Below, piece by piece: positions 35,238-43,199 of a DNA stretch of 64,000 nucleotides; position 1 is the first letter of the stretch; each line of letters starts with the position of its first letter. The position numbers were made by a program, and so were the translations under genes. This DNA comes from Cuneatibacter caecimuris. Its GTDB lineage: Bacteria > Bacillota > Clostridia > Lachnospirales > Lachnospiraceae. The notes below the pieces were generated by a model, which ran no database searches, was not told the origin of the DNA, and was given only the letters and a program-made list of their open reading frames with translations. Location of the stretch: the NCBI RefSeq assembly GCF_004216775.1, contig NZ_SGXF01000007.1, forward strand, positions 1 through 64,000. The letters are read 5' to 3'.

Positions 35238-35259
35238 ACCATTTATCCCAACGGCCTGA

Positions 35260-36879
35260 TCACTGCAAGTGTTCCCTTCTCTTCCCCCATATTTTGACCG
35301 CGGCCAAAAAGCCCAGGGTCAGTATGATTCCGAAGGGGAGGGAAATCCATACCTTCTGCGTGAATCCGGCCACCAGGTAAGTCAGGAATGAGATCAAAGC
35401 CATGCACAGCACATAAGGGAGCTGCGTAGAGACATGTTTTACGTGTTCACACTGCGCGCCGGCTGAAGCCATGATTGTGGTATCGGAAATGGGGGAACAG
35501 TGATCTCCGCAGACAGCACCGGCCATGCAGGCGGAAATGGAAATAATCATCAAAGTTCCGCCGCTCTCTCCGAATACAGAGACAACGATGGGGATCAGGA
35601 TGCCGAATGTCCCCCAGGAAGTGCCTGTAGCAAAGGCCAGCGCTGCGCCAACCAGAAAAATGATTGCCGGCAGCAGAACCATCAGCCCCTCTGCCCACTG
35701 TTTCACCACACCGTGCACATAGACGCCGGCTCCCAGGCCGTCAGTCATCGCTTTTAAGGTCCAGGCAAAGGTAAGAATCAGAATCGCCGGCACCATGGCC
35801 TTAAATCCTTCCGGCAGACACGCCATGCAGTCCCGGAATTTCATGACTCTGCGCACGCTGTAGAACACAATCGTAAATGCCAGGCCAAAGAAACTCCCAA
35901 GCACCAGGCCTGTCGGAGCATCGCTTTTGGAAAATGCCGTAACAAAGTCCGTTCCCGAGAAAAAACCGCCTGTATAGATCATGCCGATAACGCAGCAGAG
36001 GATCAGAACCGCCACAGGCAGCACAAGATCAATCACCTTTCCCCTGCCATGTATTATTTCCGTTTCATTTAAGGTTTTCGTTTCTGCGCCGGCACTTTTT
36101 GGCCCTTCCAATTCTGCTGTCTCTTCACTTCTCTTCATAGGGCCAAAATCTACTTTCATCAGAACAATCCCAACCAGCATTACAAGAGTCAAAAGCGCAT
36201 AAAAATTATATGGAATTGCCTGAATAAACAGTGAAAAGCCATCCTGCCCTTCCACAAAGCCGGTGACAGCAGCCGCCCAGGAAGAAATGGGCGCGATAAT
36301 ACATACCGGAGCAGCCGTGGCGTCGATAAGATACGCCAGCTTTTCTCTGGAAATTTTCTGCCGGTCTGTCACCGGGCGCATGACGCTTCCCACTGTCAGG
36401 CAGTTAAAATAATCATCAATAAAAATCAATACCCCCAATATGATGGTAGCAAGCTGGGCTCCGATTTTTCCCTTAATATGGTTTCCGGCCCATTTTCCAA
36501 AGGCAGCAGAACCTCCCGCCCTGTTCATCAGGCTGACAATCACGCCCAGGATTACAAGGAATATCAGAATCCCCATATTGTCCGCTGATGTCAGCACCTG
36601 GATAATGCCGCCCTGAAAAATTTGAGTTACCGTACCTTCAAAGCTGAATCCAGAATACAGAGCGGCGCCCACCAGAATCCCTAAAAAAAGAGAACTGTAA
36701 ACCTCTTTTGTGATCAGCGCCAGACCGATCGCTACCAGAGGAGGCACCAACGCCCACGCGGTCCCGAAAAACATGGATTCTGGCTGAGCCCCGTCAGATG
36801 CGAAAACAGCTCCCGCACAGACAAGCGCTGTCAGCAGCGCCGCTGCAGCCAGAATTAAATATCTTTTTCTCCTTTTCAT
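35260..36879 (-). CDS. lysW: NhaC-family transporter, probable lysine importer LysW
   Basis: The 539-residue protein has about twelve transmembrane helices after an N-terminal hydrophobic segment and the NhaC-family pattern (LVILGVIVSLMNRAGGSAAFG, GVLIFIDDYFNCLTVGSVMRP, GTSWGTFGILIPI, DHCSPISDTTI). By similarity it would be called a Na+/H+ antiporter. However, a lysine riboswitch with a terminator lies directly upstream, and NhaC-superfamily genes under L-box control are known as predicted lysine transporters (LysW). Regulation thus points to lysine uptake. AAGGAGGAAAG precedes the ATG. Confidence 0.82.
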   Translation of the reverse strand: MKRRKRYLILAAAALLTALVCAGAVFASDGAQPESMFFGTAWALVPPLVAIGLALITKEVYSSLFLGILVGAALYSGFSFEGTVTQIFQGGIIQVLTSADNMGILIFLVILGVIVSLMNRAGGSAAFGKWAGNHIKGKIGAQLATIILGVLIFIDDYFNCLTVGSVMRPVTDRQKISREKLAYLIDATAAPVCIIAPISSWAAAVTGFVEGQDGFSLFIQAIPYNFYALLTLVMLVGIVLMKVDFGPMKRSEETAELEGPKSAGAETKTLNETEIIHGRGKVIDLVLPVAVLILCCVIGMIYTGGFFSGTDFVTAFSKSDAPTGLVLGSFFGLAFTIVFYSVRRVMKFRDCMACLPEGFKAMVPAILILTFAWTLKAMTDGLGAGVYVHGVVKQWAEGLMVLLPAIIFLVGAALAFATGTSWGTFGILIPIVVSVFGESGGTLMIISISACMAGAVCGDHCSPISDTTIMASAGAQCEHVKHVSTQLPYVLCMALISFLTYLVAGFTQKVWISLPFGIILTLGFLAAVKIWGKRREHLQ

Positions 36880-36969
36880 CTTTCCTCCTTATTACCGGCA
36901 GATTTAGGATCCCTTCCCGCCGGAATTTTTATTCTCAGGATATATCTTTTGTATGTAAGCGAATCTGGC

Positions 36970-37005
36970 ACGGCGCCGCTTCAGCGGCATATTTCCTTAC
37001 GCAGC
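36970..37005. repeat. dispersed palindromic intergenic repeat, copy 3 (short)
   Basis: CCGCTTCAGCGGCATATTTC, followed by CTTACGCAGCA, matches the core of copies 1 and 5 (GCTTTAGCGGCCATATTTCTT, GCTTCAGCGGCCGTATCTCTT). It lies between the L-box terminator and the lysW start. Confidence 0.5.
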
Positions 37006-37048
37006 AAAAAATGACCATGATCAGCCTGGGGAAGCTGACCATGGTCAT
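37005..37048 (-). terminator. riboswitch-controlled terminator before lysW
   Basis: ATGACCATG-GTCAGC and GCTGA-TCATGGTCAT (37011-37048, minus strand) form a long stem followed by TTTTTTGC. It is the expression platform of the second L-box. Confidence 0.85.
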
Positions 37049-37059
37049 AAAATCACTCT

Positions 37060-37233
37060 TGCATTCCAATGATAGCGCTCCACAACTGTGACAGTCTGCT
37101 GCATATTCTGCAGCAGCCCAGCGCCGGCCCTGAAGCAAAAACCGGCACTTCGGCAGCGTCCCCTTCCCCGCCTGCTGCTGCCCTGCCCTAATGCCGGCGG
37201 TACTCATGAAAACTGCACCTCTACCATATATCC
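37060..37233 (-). promoter_or_regulatory. lysine riboswitch (L-box) of lysW
   Basis: On the minus strand the landmarks are GGTAGAGGTGCAG (GGTAGAGG at 37218-37225), GAGTA, GCCGAAG (37148-37154), GCTGGGCTGCTGCAG (37108-37122), GACTGTCACAGTTG (37083-37096) and a closing GAGCGCTATC (37071-37080). These are the conserved blocks of the lysine riboswitch in the right order. A terminator follows. Lysine would therefore turn this transporter gene off. Confidence 0.9.
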
Positions 37234-37281
37234 TATTGGTATTGTTTTATCACAGAACTATGGGAAAGTCAACCTGCTCCC

Positions 37282-39057
37282 TCAGATCACATGATATTCT
37301 TTCAGCAGTTTTTCAATATCCGTCCCTTCTATTTTTTTCAGCATTTCTTTCAAAGCAAGTTTTTCAAGCAGATTCATCTCCATATCGGTAATTTTCTTTC
37401 CGTCCCGCAGCTGGACTGTCGCATTGAGAAGATCCCGGATATCATATACGCTGCCCCAGACTTCCGGCACGCCCCGGTCAATATCCAGCAGCGTATAAAC
37501 CGCTTCCATTCCGGTACGCATGGAATATTCTGTCGTGAATATAGTATCTCGTTTTGTTTCCGCAAACTGTCCTAAAAATGCGAAATTCACACTGCCTTCC
37601 GGCACCACCAGAGGGCGGTCGCCCGCTGCCCGGGGCATAAAGAACGCTGTAATATAGGGCATCATACAGGGAACCGTATTGGCGCTGTGCTCCGCCATAT
37701 CTTCTATTTCATTTTCCGGCACGCCCAGATGATACAGCCACTCCATACAGATCTCCTTGCCTGTACACTCCCGCATGGGCTTTTTCACAAAGTCACCCGG
37801 GCGGTCGCTGAACAGGCCGTAAATCCATCCCACCAACTGGCCGTCCGGCTGGCTCCTGAATTGTGGCTGCCGGTTAAAAGTCCAGCTCATCAGCCATCCA
37901 GAATCTTTTACGGTCACAATTCCTCCGGTCACCACTTTTCCGCTGAAGGGATCGCGCTTGCATATGTTTTTAATATAAGGAACAATGCGTTCGTCCAGAG
38001 TGGTCACTGTGGCTGACATCCAGTTGCTCTGCTCCGGATCGTGGCAGAACTTTTCGGGATGACCGAAAGAAGGATCCTGTACAGCGATTTTGCGCCACAT
38101 ATCCCAACCGCCGCCCTCTTTGATTTCTGTATGAAAGGGCGCGGGATGATTCTGGCCGCCCAGAGCGGAATTCTCCACGCAGCCGCCATTTGTAATAAAA
38201 ATCAGGTCATTCTCTGTCAGGTCGATATAATCCTGCTGTCCTTCTCTTTCTACGATCACGCGCTTTGCCTGTTTTCTGTTTCCCTGGATATCAAATTCTA
38301 CATTTACCACTTTTGTATGGTAATGAAACTGCACATGAAAGGATTCCAGATATTTTATCATAGGCAGAATCATGGATTCATACTGGTTATATTTTGTAAA
38401 CCGCAGTGCCCTGAAATCCGGAAGTCCTCCCACATGGTGGATATACCTCTTGATATACAGTTTCATTTCCAGCGCGCTGTGCCAGTTCTCAAATGCAAAC
38501 ATGGTGCGCCAGTACAGCCAGAAGTTGGAATCCAGCACCTCTTCATCAAAAATCTCATCTATTCTTTTGTCGTATAGCGCTTCATCCGGCGTAAAAAACA
38601 GCTTCATGATTTCCATAGCGCCTTTATCAGACAGGCCGAATTTGCCATCTGTATGCGCGTCCTGGCCCCGGCTCACCGTCGCCCTCATCAGGGAATAGTT
38701 AGGATCTTTTTTATTCAGCCAGTAATATTCATCCAGAACGCTGACCCCTTCTGTTTCGATGGAAGGAATGGATCGGAACAGGTCCCACATGCATTCAAAG
38801 TGATTGTCCATTTCGCGGCCGCCCCTCATTACATAGCCCACATGATCATAATAATAACCGTCGCAGGCGCCTCCGGGAAGGGCCTCCTTTTCCAGAATGT
38901 GCACCCGTTCTCCCTTCATCTGGCCGTCTCTCACCAGATAACAGGCGGCTGTCAGGGCGGCCAGGCCTGAGCCAACAATATACGCCGATTTATTCTCCAC
39001 TCCTTCGGGCTTCACAGGGCGGGCAAACGCTTCATAATTACCACTGGAATAATACAT
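37282..39057 (-). CDS. ohyA: oleate hydratase
   Basis: Oleate hydratase adds water to the cis-9 double bond of oleic and linoleic acid, giving 10-hydroxy fatty acids; it is an FAD enzyme and gut bacteria use it to detoxify unsaturated fatty acids. The 591 residues match the myosin-cross-reactive antigen family: FAD motif VGSGLAALTAACYLV, HILEKEALPGGACDGYYY, the active-site stretch RGGREMDNHFECMWDLF, and C-terminal GQFAETKRDTIFTTEYSMRTG. AAAGGAGGATGC precedes the ATG. A TetR regulator gene lies upstream on the same strand. Confidence 0.95.
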   Translation of the reverse strand: MYYSSGNYEAFARPVKPEGVENKSAYIVGSGLAALTAACYLVRDGQMKGERVHILEKEALPGGACDGYYYDHVGYVMRGGREMDNHFECMWDLFRSIPSIETEGVSVLDEYYWLNKKDPNYSLMRATVSRGQDAHTDGKFGLSDKGAMEIMKLFFTPDEALYDKRIDEIFDEEVLDSNFWLYWRTMFAFENWHSALEMKLYIKRYIHHVGGLPDFRALRFTKYNQYESMILPMIKYLESFHVQFHYHTKVVNVEFDIQGNRKQAKRVIVEREGQQDYIDLTENDLIFITNGGCVENSALGGQNHPAPFHTEIKEGGGWDMWRKIAVQDPSFGHPEKFCHDPEQSNWMSATVTTLDERIVPYIKNICKRDPFSGKVVTGGIVTVKDSGWLMSWTFNRQPQFRSQPDGQLVGWIYGLFSDRPGDFVKKPMRECTGKEICMEWLYHLGVPENEIEDMAEHSANTVPCMMPYITAFFMPRAAGDRPLVVPEGSVNFAFLGQFAETKRDTIFTTEYSMRTGMEAVYTLLDIDRGVPEVWGSVYDIRDLLNATVQLRDGKKITDMEMNLLEKLALKEMLKKIEGTDIEKLLKEYHVI

Positions 39058-39079
39058 ACTGCATCCTCCTTTGTTTACA

Positions 39080-39122
39080 GGTATGGTTGATTTGTTTCAT
39101 ATCTGCATTATATCCCATACCA
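39080..39122 (-). promoter_or_regulatory. ohyA promoter region with flanking dyad
   Basis: A TATAAT box (39107-39112, minus strand) lies about 50 bp before ohyA; no good -35 is seen. GGTATGG (39080-39086) and CCATACC (39116-39122) are 7-bp inverted arms on both sides of the -10, a possible operator for the adjacent TetR protein. Confidence 0.45.
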
Positions 39123-39135
39123 TGAAGACTGCCAT

Positions 39136-39186
39136 ATACAAAGAACCTGCTCTGATAAAATTTTTATCAAAACAGGTCCTTTGTAT
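39136..39186. repeat. 14-bp inverted repeat between tetR and ohyA
   Basis: ATACAAAGAACCTG (39136-39149) and CAGGTCCTTTGTAT (39173-39186) pair with one mismatch, with an inner GATAAAA/TTATC stem. It immediately follows the TetR stop and abuts the ohyA promoter. It is either the tetR terminator (no strong T-run) or a regulatory site. Confidence 0.6.
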
Positions 39187-39191
39187 AAAAT

Positions 39192-39776
39192 TTATGTACT
39201 CTCTTCTTTCCGCCTGATTCTGTCCGTCCTGAATTTATTCAGGGCCCTGGTGATGTCTCCCTGGATCAGGACGCTGAGCCGCTCCACAATTTTTTCCGGT
39301 TCTTCCTTCATCCCATTTTTAATCCAGTCCAGCATAAGCCCGACAAACGCAAATTTATAGAAATCCGCAATGAATTTCTTATCTTCCTCCCTGACCTGCA
39401 TTCCTACCGCTCTTTCTTCCACAACGCCGATCAGAAGGTCATAGGTCAGCCTGTACAGATATAACTCGATCTGCTCCCGGCTCACTGAATGGTAAACATT
39501 CAGTATAAAAGGCCGGTTCTCTTCCACCGCCTGGAAAATCTGCAGAAACCCCTGCTGCCAGGTATCATAAGTCTTTTTTCCGTCCAGTGCCCGGCTGGCG
39601 TCTTCCACACAGGACCATTCTATCAGATCATAGATATCCCTGAAATGGTAATAAAAAGTCATTCTGTTGATGCCGCAGTCTTCTGCAATATCTGAAATCG
39701 TGATTTTATCCAGGGGCTTTTTTAACAGCAGGTTTTTTAAAGATGCTTCCAGCGCTCTTTTTGTTGTTTGAGACAT
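39192..39776 (-). CDS. TetR-family transcriptional regulator
   Basis: The 194 residues start with a TetR helix-turn-helix (KITISDIAEDCGINRMTFYY then HFRDIYDLIEW) and have an all-helical ligand-binding C-terminus, of the TetR_C_8/DhaS-like type. It lies directly upstream of ohyA on the same strand, so it is the likely regulator of oleate hydratase, responding to fatty acids or acyl-CoA. This link is inferred from position and from the dyads near the ohyA promoter. Confidence 0.88.
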   Translation of the reverse strand: MSQTTKRALEASLKNLLLKKPLDKITISDIAEDCGINRMTFYYHFRDIYDLIEWSCVEDASRALDGKKTYDTWQQGFLQIFQAVEENRPFILNVYHSVSREQIELYLYRLTYDLLIGVVEERAVGMQVREEDKKFIADFYKFAFVGLMLDWIKNGMKEEPEKIVERLSVLIQGDITRALNKFRTDRIRRKEEST

Positions 39777-39844
39777 GCTTCACCTCCGCGGAACAAGTTT
39801 ACTATATAGAAGCTTTATGCAGCATGGAATGCAACACGAAAAAG

Positions 39845-39868
39845 AAAAAACCCTGTAAAATACAGGGT
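39845..39868 (-). terminator. terminator of tRNA-Ser
   Basis: ACCCTGTA/TACAGGGT (8-bp stem, loop AAA on the plus strand) followed on the minus strand by TTTTTTCTTTTT. Confidence 0.88.
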
Positions 39869-39876
39869 CCTGGCAG

Positions 39877-39962
39877 CGGAGACGGTGGGATTCGAACCCA
39901 CGTGCCCTTGCGGACAAAACGATTTCGAATCGTTCTCGTTACGGCCTCTTCGATACGTCTCC
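39877..39962 (-). tRNA. tRNA-Ser (CGA)
   Basis: The 86-nt minus-strand sequence folds as a class II tRNA. The acceptor stem is GGAGACG paired with GTCTCC, and the anticodon arm AACGA-TTCGAAA-TCGTT has anticodon CGA. A long variable arm and a T arm with GGGTTCGAATCCC follow. The discriminator is G and no CCA is encoded. It decodes UCG. Confidence 0.93.
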
Positions 39963-39980
39963 CTATTTCATACCTGTATT

Positions 39981-40009
39981 ATTATCTAACACGTCCCGAA
40001 AAATGTCAA
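39981..40009 (-). promoter_or_regulatory. tRNA-Ser promoter
   Basis: TTGACA (40004-40009), 17 nt, GATAAT (39981-39986) on the minus strand. The box lies about 19 bp before the tRNA 5' end. Confidence 0.8.
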
Positions 40010-40061
40010 CCCTTTCTTATGTATGCATCAGGAAATTTTTATATTTTTTTCTAAAAACCTC

Positions 40062-40090
40062 TTGATTTTTTTTTTCAGGTCTGCTATATT
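40062..40090 (+). promoter_or_regulatory. tRNA-Pro promoter
   Basis: TTGATT (40062-40067), 17 nt, TATATT (40085-40090) preceded by an extended TGC. It is back to back with the tRNA-Ser promoter. Confidence 0.78.
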
Positions 40091-40107
40091 ATAGGAGTTG
40101 CAGATCA

Positions 40108-40181
<74 letters not shown>

Positions 40182-40190
40182 TTATGAAAT

Positions 40191-40219
40191 GGCCGTCGAC
40201 AAATGTCGGCGGTCTTTTT
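40191..40219 (+). terminator. terminator of tRNA-Pro
   Basis: GCCGTCGAC and GTCGGCGGT pair with two G-U wobbles around an AAAT loop, followed by CTTTTTCT. Confidence 0.75.
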
Positions 40220-40258
40220 CTATATCTGTATTCTTATCTAAATAGAGGAGGGAGTTTT

Positions 40259-40927
40259 TTGTTAGATAATCTAATCCTTGCATACCGCAGCAAATTTTAT
40301 ACTTGGAACTTAAAAGATGTTGTTAATTTTTGGCAGAAAAACAAAAAAATCACCTTGATATTTATTATTTTTATCTTCGTCGCCGTGGCTGTCACGATAT
40401 ACAGCCTGATCGTCAAAACTAGTATACCAGTGTTTGTTCTACTTTTAATCGAACTGATTGCAATTATTCCCATTGACCGGTTAATAGTAAAAAAACACCA
40501 AGAGATTATTTCTACAAAAAAAGAGCACATAGATGAAGTTATATTATTCTTAAAAAACGCTATTCCCGGTCACGACTTATCCGGTAAAAACCAGGTCGAT
40601 GAATTAATAGCCCGTTTATCCATACGTATAGATGCCGGCGCTCCGTTTAATAAGTTCATATCGCAGCTTCGCAATTTTGTAAAAGTCATTGCCCTTCCAA
40701 TTATAGCTTACATTGCAGGAGTATATTCTAACACGGTCAGCGAACTTGATTTCTGGTTTGTTATAGGCATAGCTGTTAGTCTTATTTTAATAATTGGTTT
40801 TCTTTATATAATATTAGGAATGATTTATCAAGAATTGCAAAAAATAACTTGTAGAAATTATGACGTTGCCATAGCGTTAAAAGAAGACTTATCCGATATT
40901 AAGCTTTTATTTTTTACGAATAAATGA
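40259..40927 (+). CDS. AT-rich four-TM protein beside tRNA-Pro
   Basis: The TTG at 40259 is the likely start because GAGGAGGGAG ends 5-6 nt before it; a longer reading from 40184 runs through the tRNA terminator. The 222 residues have two membrane helices near 40-80 (LIFIIFIFVAVAVTIY, VFVLLLIELIAII), a cytoplasmic middle of about 70 residues, and two more helices (VIALPIIAYIAGV, FWFVIGIAVSLILIIGFLYI). No family is recognised. The gene is markedly more AT-rich than neighbours and sits against a tRNA, a common site of acquired DNA. Confidence 0.7.
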   Translation: MLDNLILAYRSKFYTWNLKDVVNFWQKNKKITLIFIIFIFVAVAVTIYSLIVKTSIPVFVLLLIELIAIIPIDRLIVKKHQEIISTKKEHIDEVILFLKNAIPGHDLSGKNQVDELIARLSIRIDAGAPFNKFISQLRNFVKVIALPIIAYIAGVYSNTVSELDFWFVIGIAVSLILIIGFLYIILGMIYQELQKITCRNYDVAIALKEDLSDIKLLFFTNK

Positions 40928-41005
40928 TTACCACAGGTACCTATTTCCACTAACTCCTTTAATACTTTAATATGAGAAGTCTTTTTTCTATACTCCTTCA
41001 CAAAG

Positions 41006-41038
41006 CTGAACCCGGACAATATTTTGTTCCGGGCTCAG
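41006..41038. terminator. hairpin after the DUF2089 operon
   Basis: CTGAACCCGG and CCGGGCTCAG pair, with an AT-rich inner stem ACAATATTTTGTT. There is no long T-run. It is the probable end of the minus-strand DUF2089 operon transcript. Confidence 0.5.
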
Positions 41039-41102
41039 ACACAGAGGATCAAATTTCTCACCTGCAGTTTTTTCTTTTTCTGGTATTAGGCATTCGCTTC
41101 CG

Positions 41103-41366
41103 TTACAGCTTTACGGATACAAATGTTCCGTCCGCCGCTTCCACATGTATGATCTCCAACCCCTTGTTTTCCCGAATGAACTCCATACATTCATCTAAAA
41201 CCATGCTGATGAAATCTCTTGTGAGCAGACAGTTGTATGGTTCCGGTGTTTTTTCATACATCTCTTCAAACATTCTGTCAGGCATTCTCCTGACAGCAAA
41301 ACTTACCAGGCCTGCCGGCAGAGGCACAAAAAGCCAAATACCTTTTGTTCTGATCTTTATTCTCAT
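41103..41366 (-). CDS. small protein, third gene of the DUF2089 operon
   Basis: The 87-residue protein starts with a basic/hydrophobic stretch (MRIKIRTKGIWLFVPLPAGL) and ends with IIHVEAADGTFVSVKL. That end closely echoes the C-terminus of the preceding gene (VNVEAADGTVVRIFVDK), so the two share a terminal module, probably by duplication. It lies 10 bp after that gene. No catalytic motif is visible. Its role is unknown but is presumably tied to its DUF2089/SHOCT-like neighbours. Confidence 0.75.
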   Translation of the reverse strand: MRIKIRTKGIWLFVPLPAGLVSFAVRRMPDRMFEEMYEKTPEPYNCLLTRDFISMVLDECMEFIRENKGLEIIHVEAADGTFVSVKL

Positions 41367-41376
41367 ATCTCGTTCT

Positions 41377-41763
41377 CTATTTATCTACAAATATTCTAAC
41401 TACCGTTCCGTCCGCGGCCTCAACGTTGACAAAATCGCCCTCTACCCCTGCGTCCAGACATTCCGATATGGCTTCCATCATACCGGAAAGATCAACGCCT
41501 TCCAGTTCTTCTTCCGGAATAGGCAATTTCCCCGTCACCTTCAGAATTTTCCTGATCGCGCCCACGGGGAACTGTATCTTCACTTTATCTCCGGATACGC
41601 TGTCCACAATGATGCGGAACATCTTCTTATCATAACCCGCCGGCTCCAGTTCAGTTTTGCATTCCTGAATCCCTGTATTCAGCGCGTCCATCAATTCCGC
41701 CCCTTGCTCTGCTGTTATTGTTCCCTCTTCTACCATTTTCAAAATCCTCAATTTTTCATCCAT
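41377..41763 (-). CDS. SHOCT-like (YvlB/LiaX N-terminal type) protein
   Basis: The 128 residues begin with a short SHOCT-like helical pair (KLRILKMVEEGTITAEQGAELMDAL), also found in the last part of the DUF2089 protein. It continues with a beta-rich middle (MFRIIVDSVSGDKVKIQFPVG) and ends with VEAADGTVVRIF. Similar modules occur in YvlB/LiaX proteins of the envelope-stress systems of Firmicutes. AAGAAGGAGAGTG precedes the ATG. Second gene of a three-gene operon. Confidence 0.78.
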   Translation of the reverse strand: MDEKLRILKMVEEGTITAEQGAELMDALNTGIQECKTELEPAGYDKKMFRIIVDSVSGDKVKIQFPVGAIRKILKVTGKLPIPEEELEGVDLSGMMEAISECLDAGVEGDFVNVEAADGTVVRIFVDK

Positions 41764-41788
41764 CCTATTGTCACTCTCCTTCTTTACT

Positions 41789-42148
41789 TTATTTCAGCTG
41801 CGCAATCGCCTGCTCAGCTGTGATCTCTCCATTTTCCAATGCTCTTAAGATTTCTTCTTTTCTGGACGCCTGTTCCTCCCCGTTCTCTTCATACCCCAGT
41901 TTTTTTATCACCCCATCCAGTTTTGACCGCACAGTAGGATACGATATTCCCAGTTCTTTTTCCACTTCTTTTATATTGCCGCGGCAGCGAATAAAAGTTT
42001 CTGTAAAAAAAAGTTCTTCGTCTGAAAGATAGTCAAACTTGCTTAACCGGAAATTGTTTTCAATTACTGTATCGCAGGCCTGGCACTTCAGTTTGGCCAC
42101 TGTCAGCTCCCCGCTGCACACCGGGCACCGGCTGATCACCTTGTTCAT
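41789..42148 (-). CDS. DUF2089 family protein, probable regulator
   Basis: The 119 residues have a four-cysteine zinc ribbon (CPVCSGELTVAKLKCQAC). A helix-turn-helix-like region follows (FTETFIRCRGNIKEVEKELG, ISYPTVRSKLDGVIKKLGY), with a C-terminal SHOCT-like helix pair (ALENGEITAEQAIAQL). The domain order is that of DUF2089, proposed to be a sigma-region-4-like DNA-binding protein. It is first in a three-gene operon whose promoter touches a perfect 23-bp dyad, so autoregulation is likely. AAAAGGAGGGAATGG precedes the ATG. Confidence 0.88.
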   Translation of the reverse strand: MNKVISRCPVCSGELTVAKLKCQACDTVIENNFRLSKFDYLSDEELFFTETFIRCRGNIKEVEKELGISYPTVRSKLDGVIKKLGYEENGEEQASRKEEILRALENGEITAEQAIAQLK

Positions 42149-42169
42149 TCCATTCCCTCCTTTTTTATT

Positions 42170-42198
42170 AATATAACCCGCAATCTTTTAAATGTCAA
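42170..42198 (-). promoter_or_regulatory. DUF2089 operon promoter
   Basis: TTGACA (42193-42198), 17 nt, TATATT (42170-42175) on the minus strand, about 22 bp before the start codon. The -35 overlaps the first two bases of the neighbouring dyad. Confidence 0.82.
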
Positions 42199-42250
42199 TA
42201 GGAATATTAATATTTTTAATATTGAAGTTAAAAATATTAATATTCCTATT
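42197..42250. repeat. perfect 23-bp inverted repeat (operator candidate)
   Basis: Arms at 42197-42219 and 42228-42250 are exactly complementary over 23 bp with an 8-nt centre. They contain AATAGGAATATTAATA at the outer ends. It is almost all A/T and touches the -35 box of the DUF2089 promoter. It also lies behind the PHP gene, so a terminator role is possible, but the lack of GC pairs argues for a protein-binding site. Confidence 0.8.
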
Positions 42251-42368
42251 CAAAATAATAATTTTTTTTATGTTTTTTCATCTGAAATAACTATTTGACC
42301 AGCAAATCTTCCTACTGTATTCTAACTCTCGAACAGAGGCTTCCTGATCGAATTCGTCCCCAAAAACA

Positions 42369-43199
42369 TCACAATACATTCTGAAGCAACTCCTCCGGTA
42401 TATGAAGGTTCCCTTTTCCTGTTCCAATAGAAATGGCAGGCTTATTGCTTCCATGAAAATCAGATCCTCCGGTAAGAAAAAGACCATATTTTTTTCCTAA
42501 AGCTTTTGTTCTTTTTTCTTCCTGCTTTGTATTGGAGGAATAATATGTTTCTATTCCCTCCAGCCCCAGCTCTTTTAAGTAAGCCACAAGCTTATCCAGC
42601 TCTTCGGCGCCCAGGCGATACAGCATGGGATGTGCCAGCACAGGATGCCCTCCGGCATTTCTGATCGCATCCATTGCTTCCCGGGGCGTTATCAGGGCCT
42701 TTGGCAGATAACAGGGTTTTCCCGCGTCCAGGTAACGCTCAAATGCTTCTTTATTGCTTTTTACATAGCCGTGATTCAGCAGGTACCTGGCAAAGTGGGC
42801 TCTCGTCAAAACTGCTCCGGGAAATTCTCTCTCTACCTTTTCTTCTGATATATCAAAACCCAGATCCGCCATTTTGCGGATCATCTTCCGGTTTCTGTCA
42901 GCACGCGCTTCCTGATAACGGTCCAGCACAGATAGAAAGCCGGGATTTTTGTAATCTATGCTGTATCCCAATATATGAATATCCCGGTTCTGATAAACTG
43001 CAGACAGCTCCACTCCCGGTATTGTAAGGATGTCCTTACTTTTTGAGTTTTCCAAAGCCTCTTCTACTCCCTGTACTGTATCATGGTCAGTCAATGCAAT
43101 TGCTATAAGCCCTGCTTTTGCCGCCAGCTCCACAACCCCCGCCGGGGTTTCCGTCCCGTCAGACGCATTGGAATGCACATGTAAATCAATAAATGCCAT
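42369..43199 (-). CDS. PHP-domain phosphoesterase (TrpH/RNase AM-like)
   Basis: The ATG at 43199 (MAFIDLHVHSNASDG) follows CAGGAGGATTT; a longer reading to 43295 has no conserved residues. The 276 residues have the PHP metal-binding motifs DLHVHSNASDGTETP, ALTDHDTVQG, VELSA, VLAHPMLY and a C-terminal GSDFHGS. Relatives degrade 3'-phosphoadenosine 5'-phosphate or trim RNA 5' ends (RNase AM). It is a single-gene unit. Confidence 0.9.
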   Translation of the reverse strand: MAFIDLHVHSNASDGTETPAGVVELAAKAGLIAIALTDHDTVQGVEEALENSKSKDILTIPGVELSAVYQNRDIHILGYSIDYKNPGFLSVLDRYQEARADRNRKMIRKMADLGFDISEEKVEREFPGAVLTRAHFARYLLNHGYVKSNKEAFERYLDAGKPCYLPKALITPREAMDAIRNAGGHPVLAHPMLYRLGAEELDKLVAYLKELGLEGIETYYSSNTKQEEKRTKALGKKYGLFLTGGSDFHGSNKPAISIGTGKGNLHIPEELLQNVL

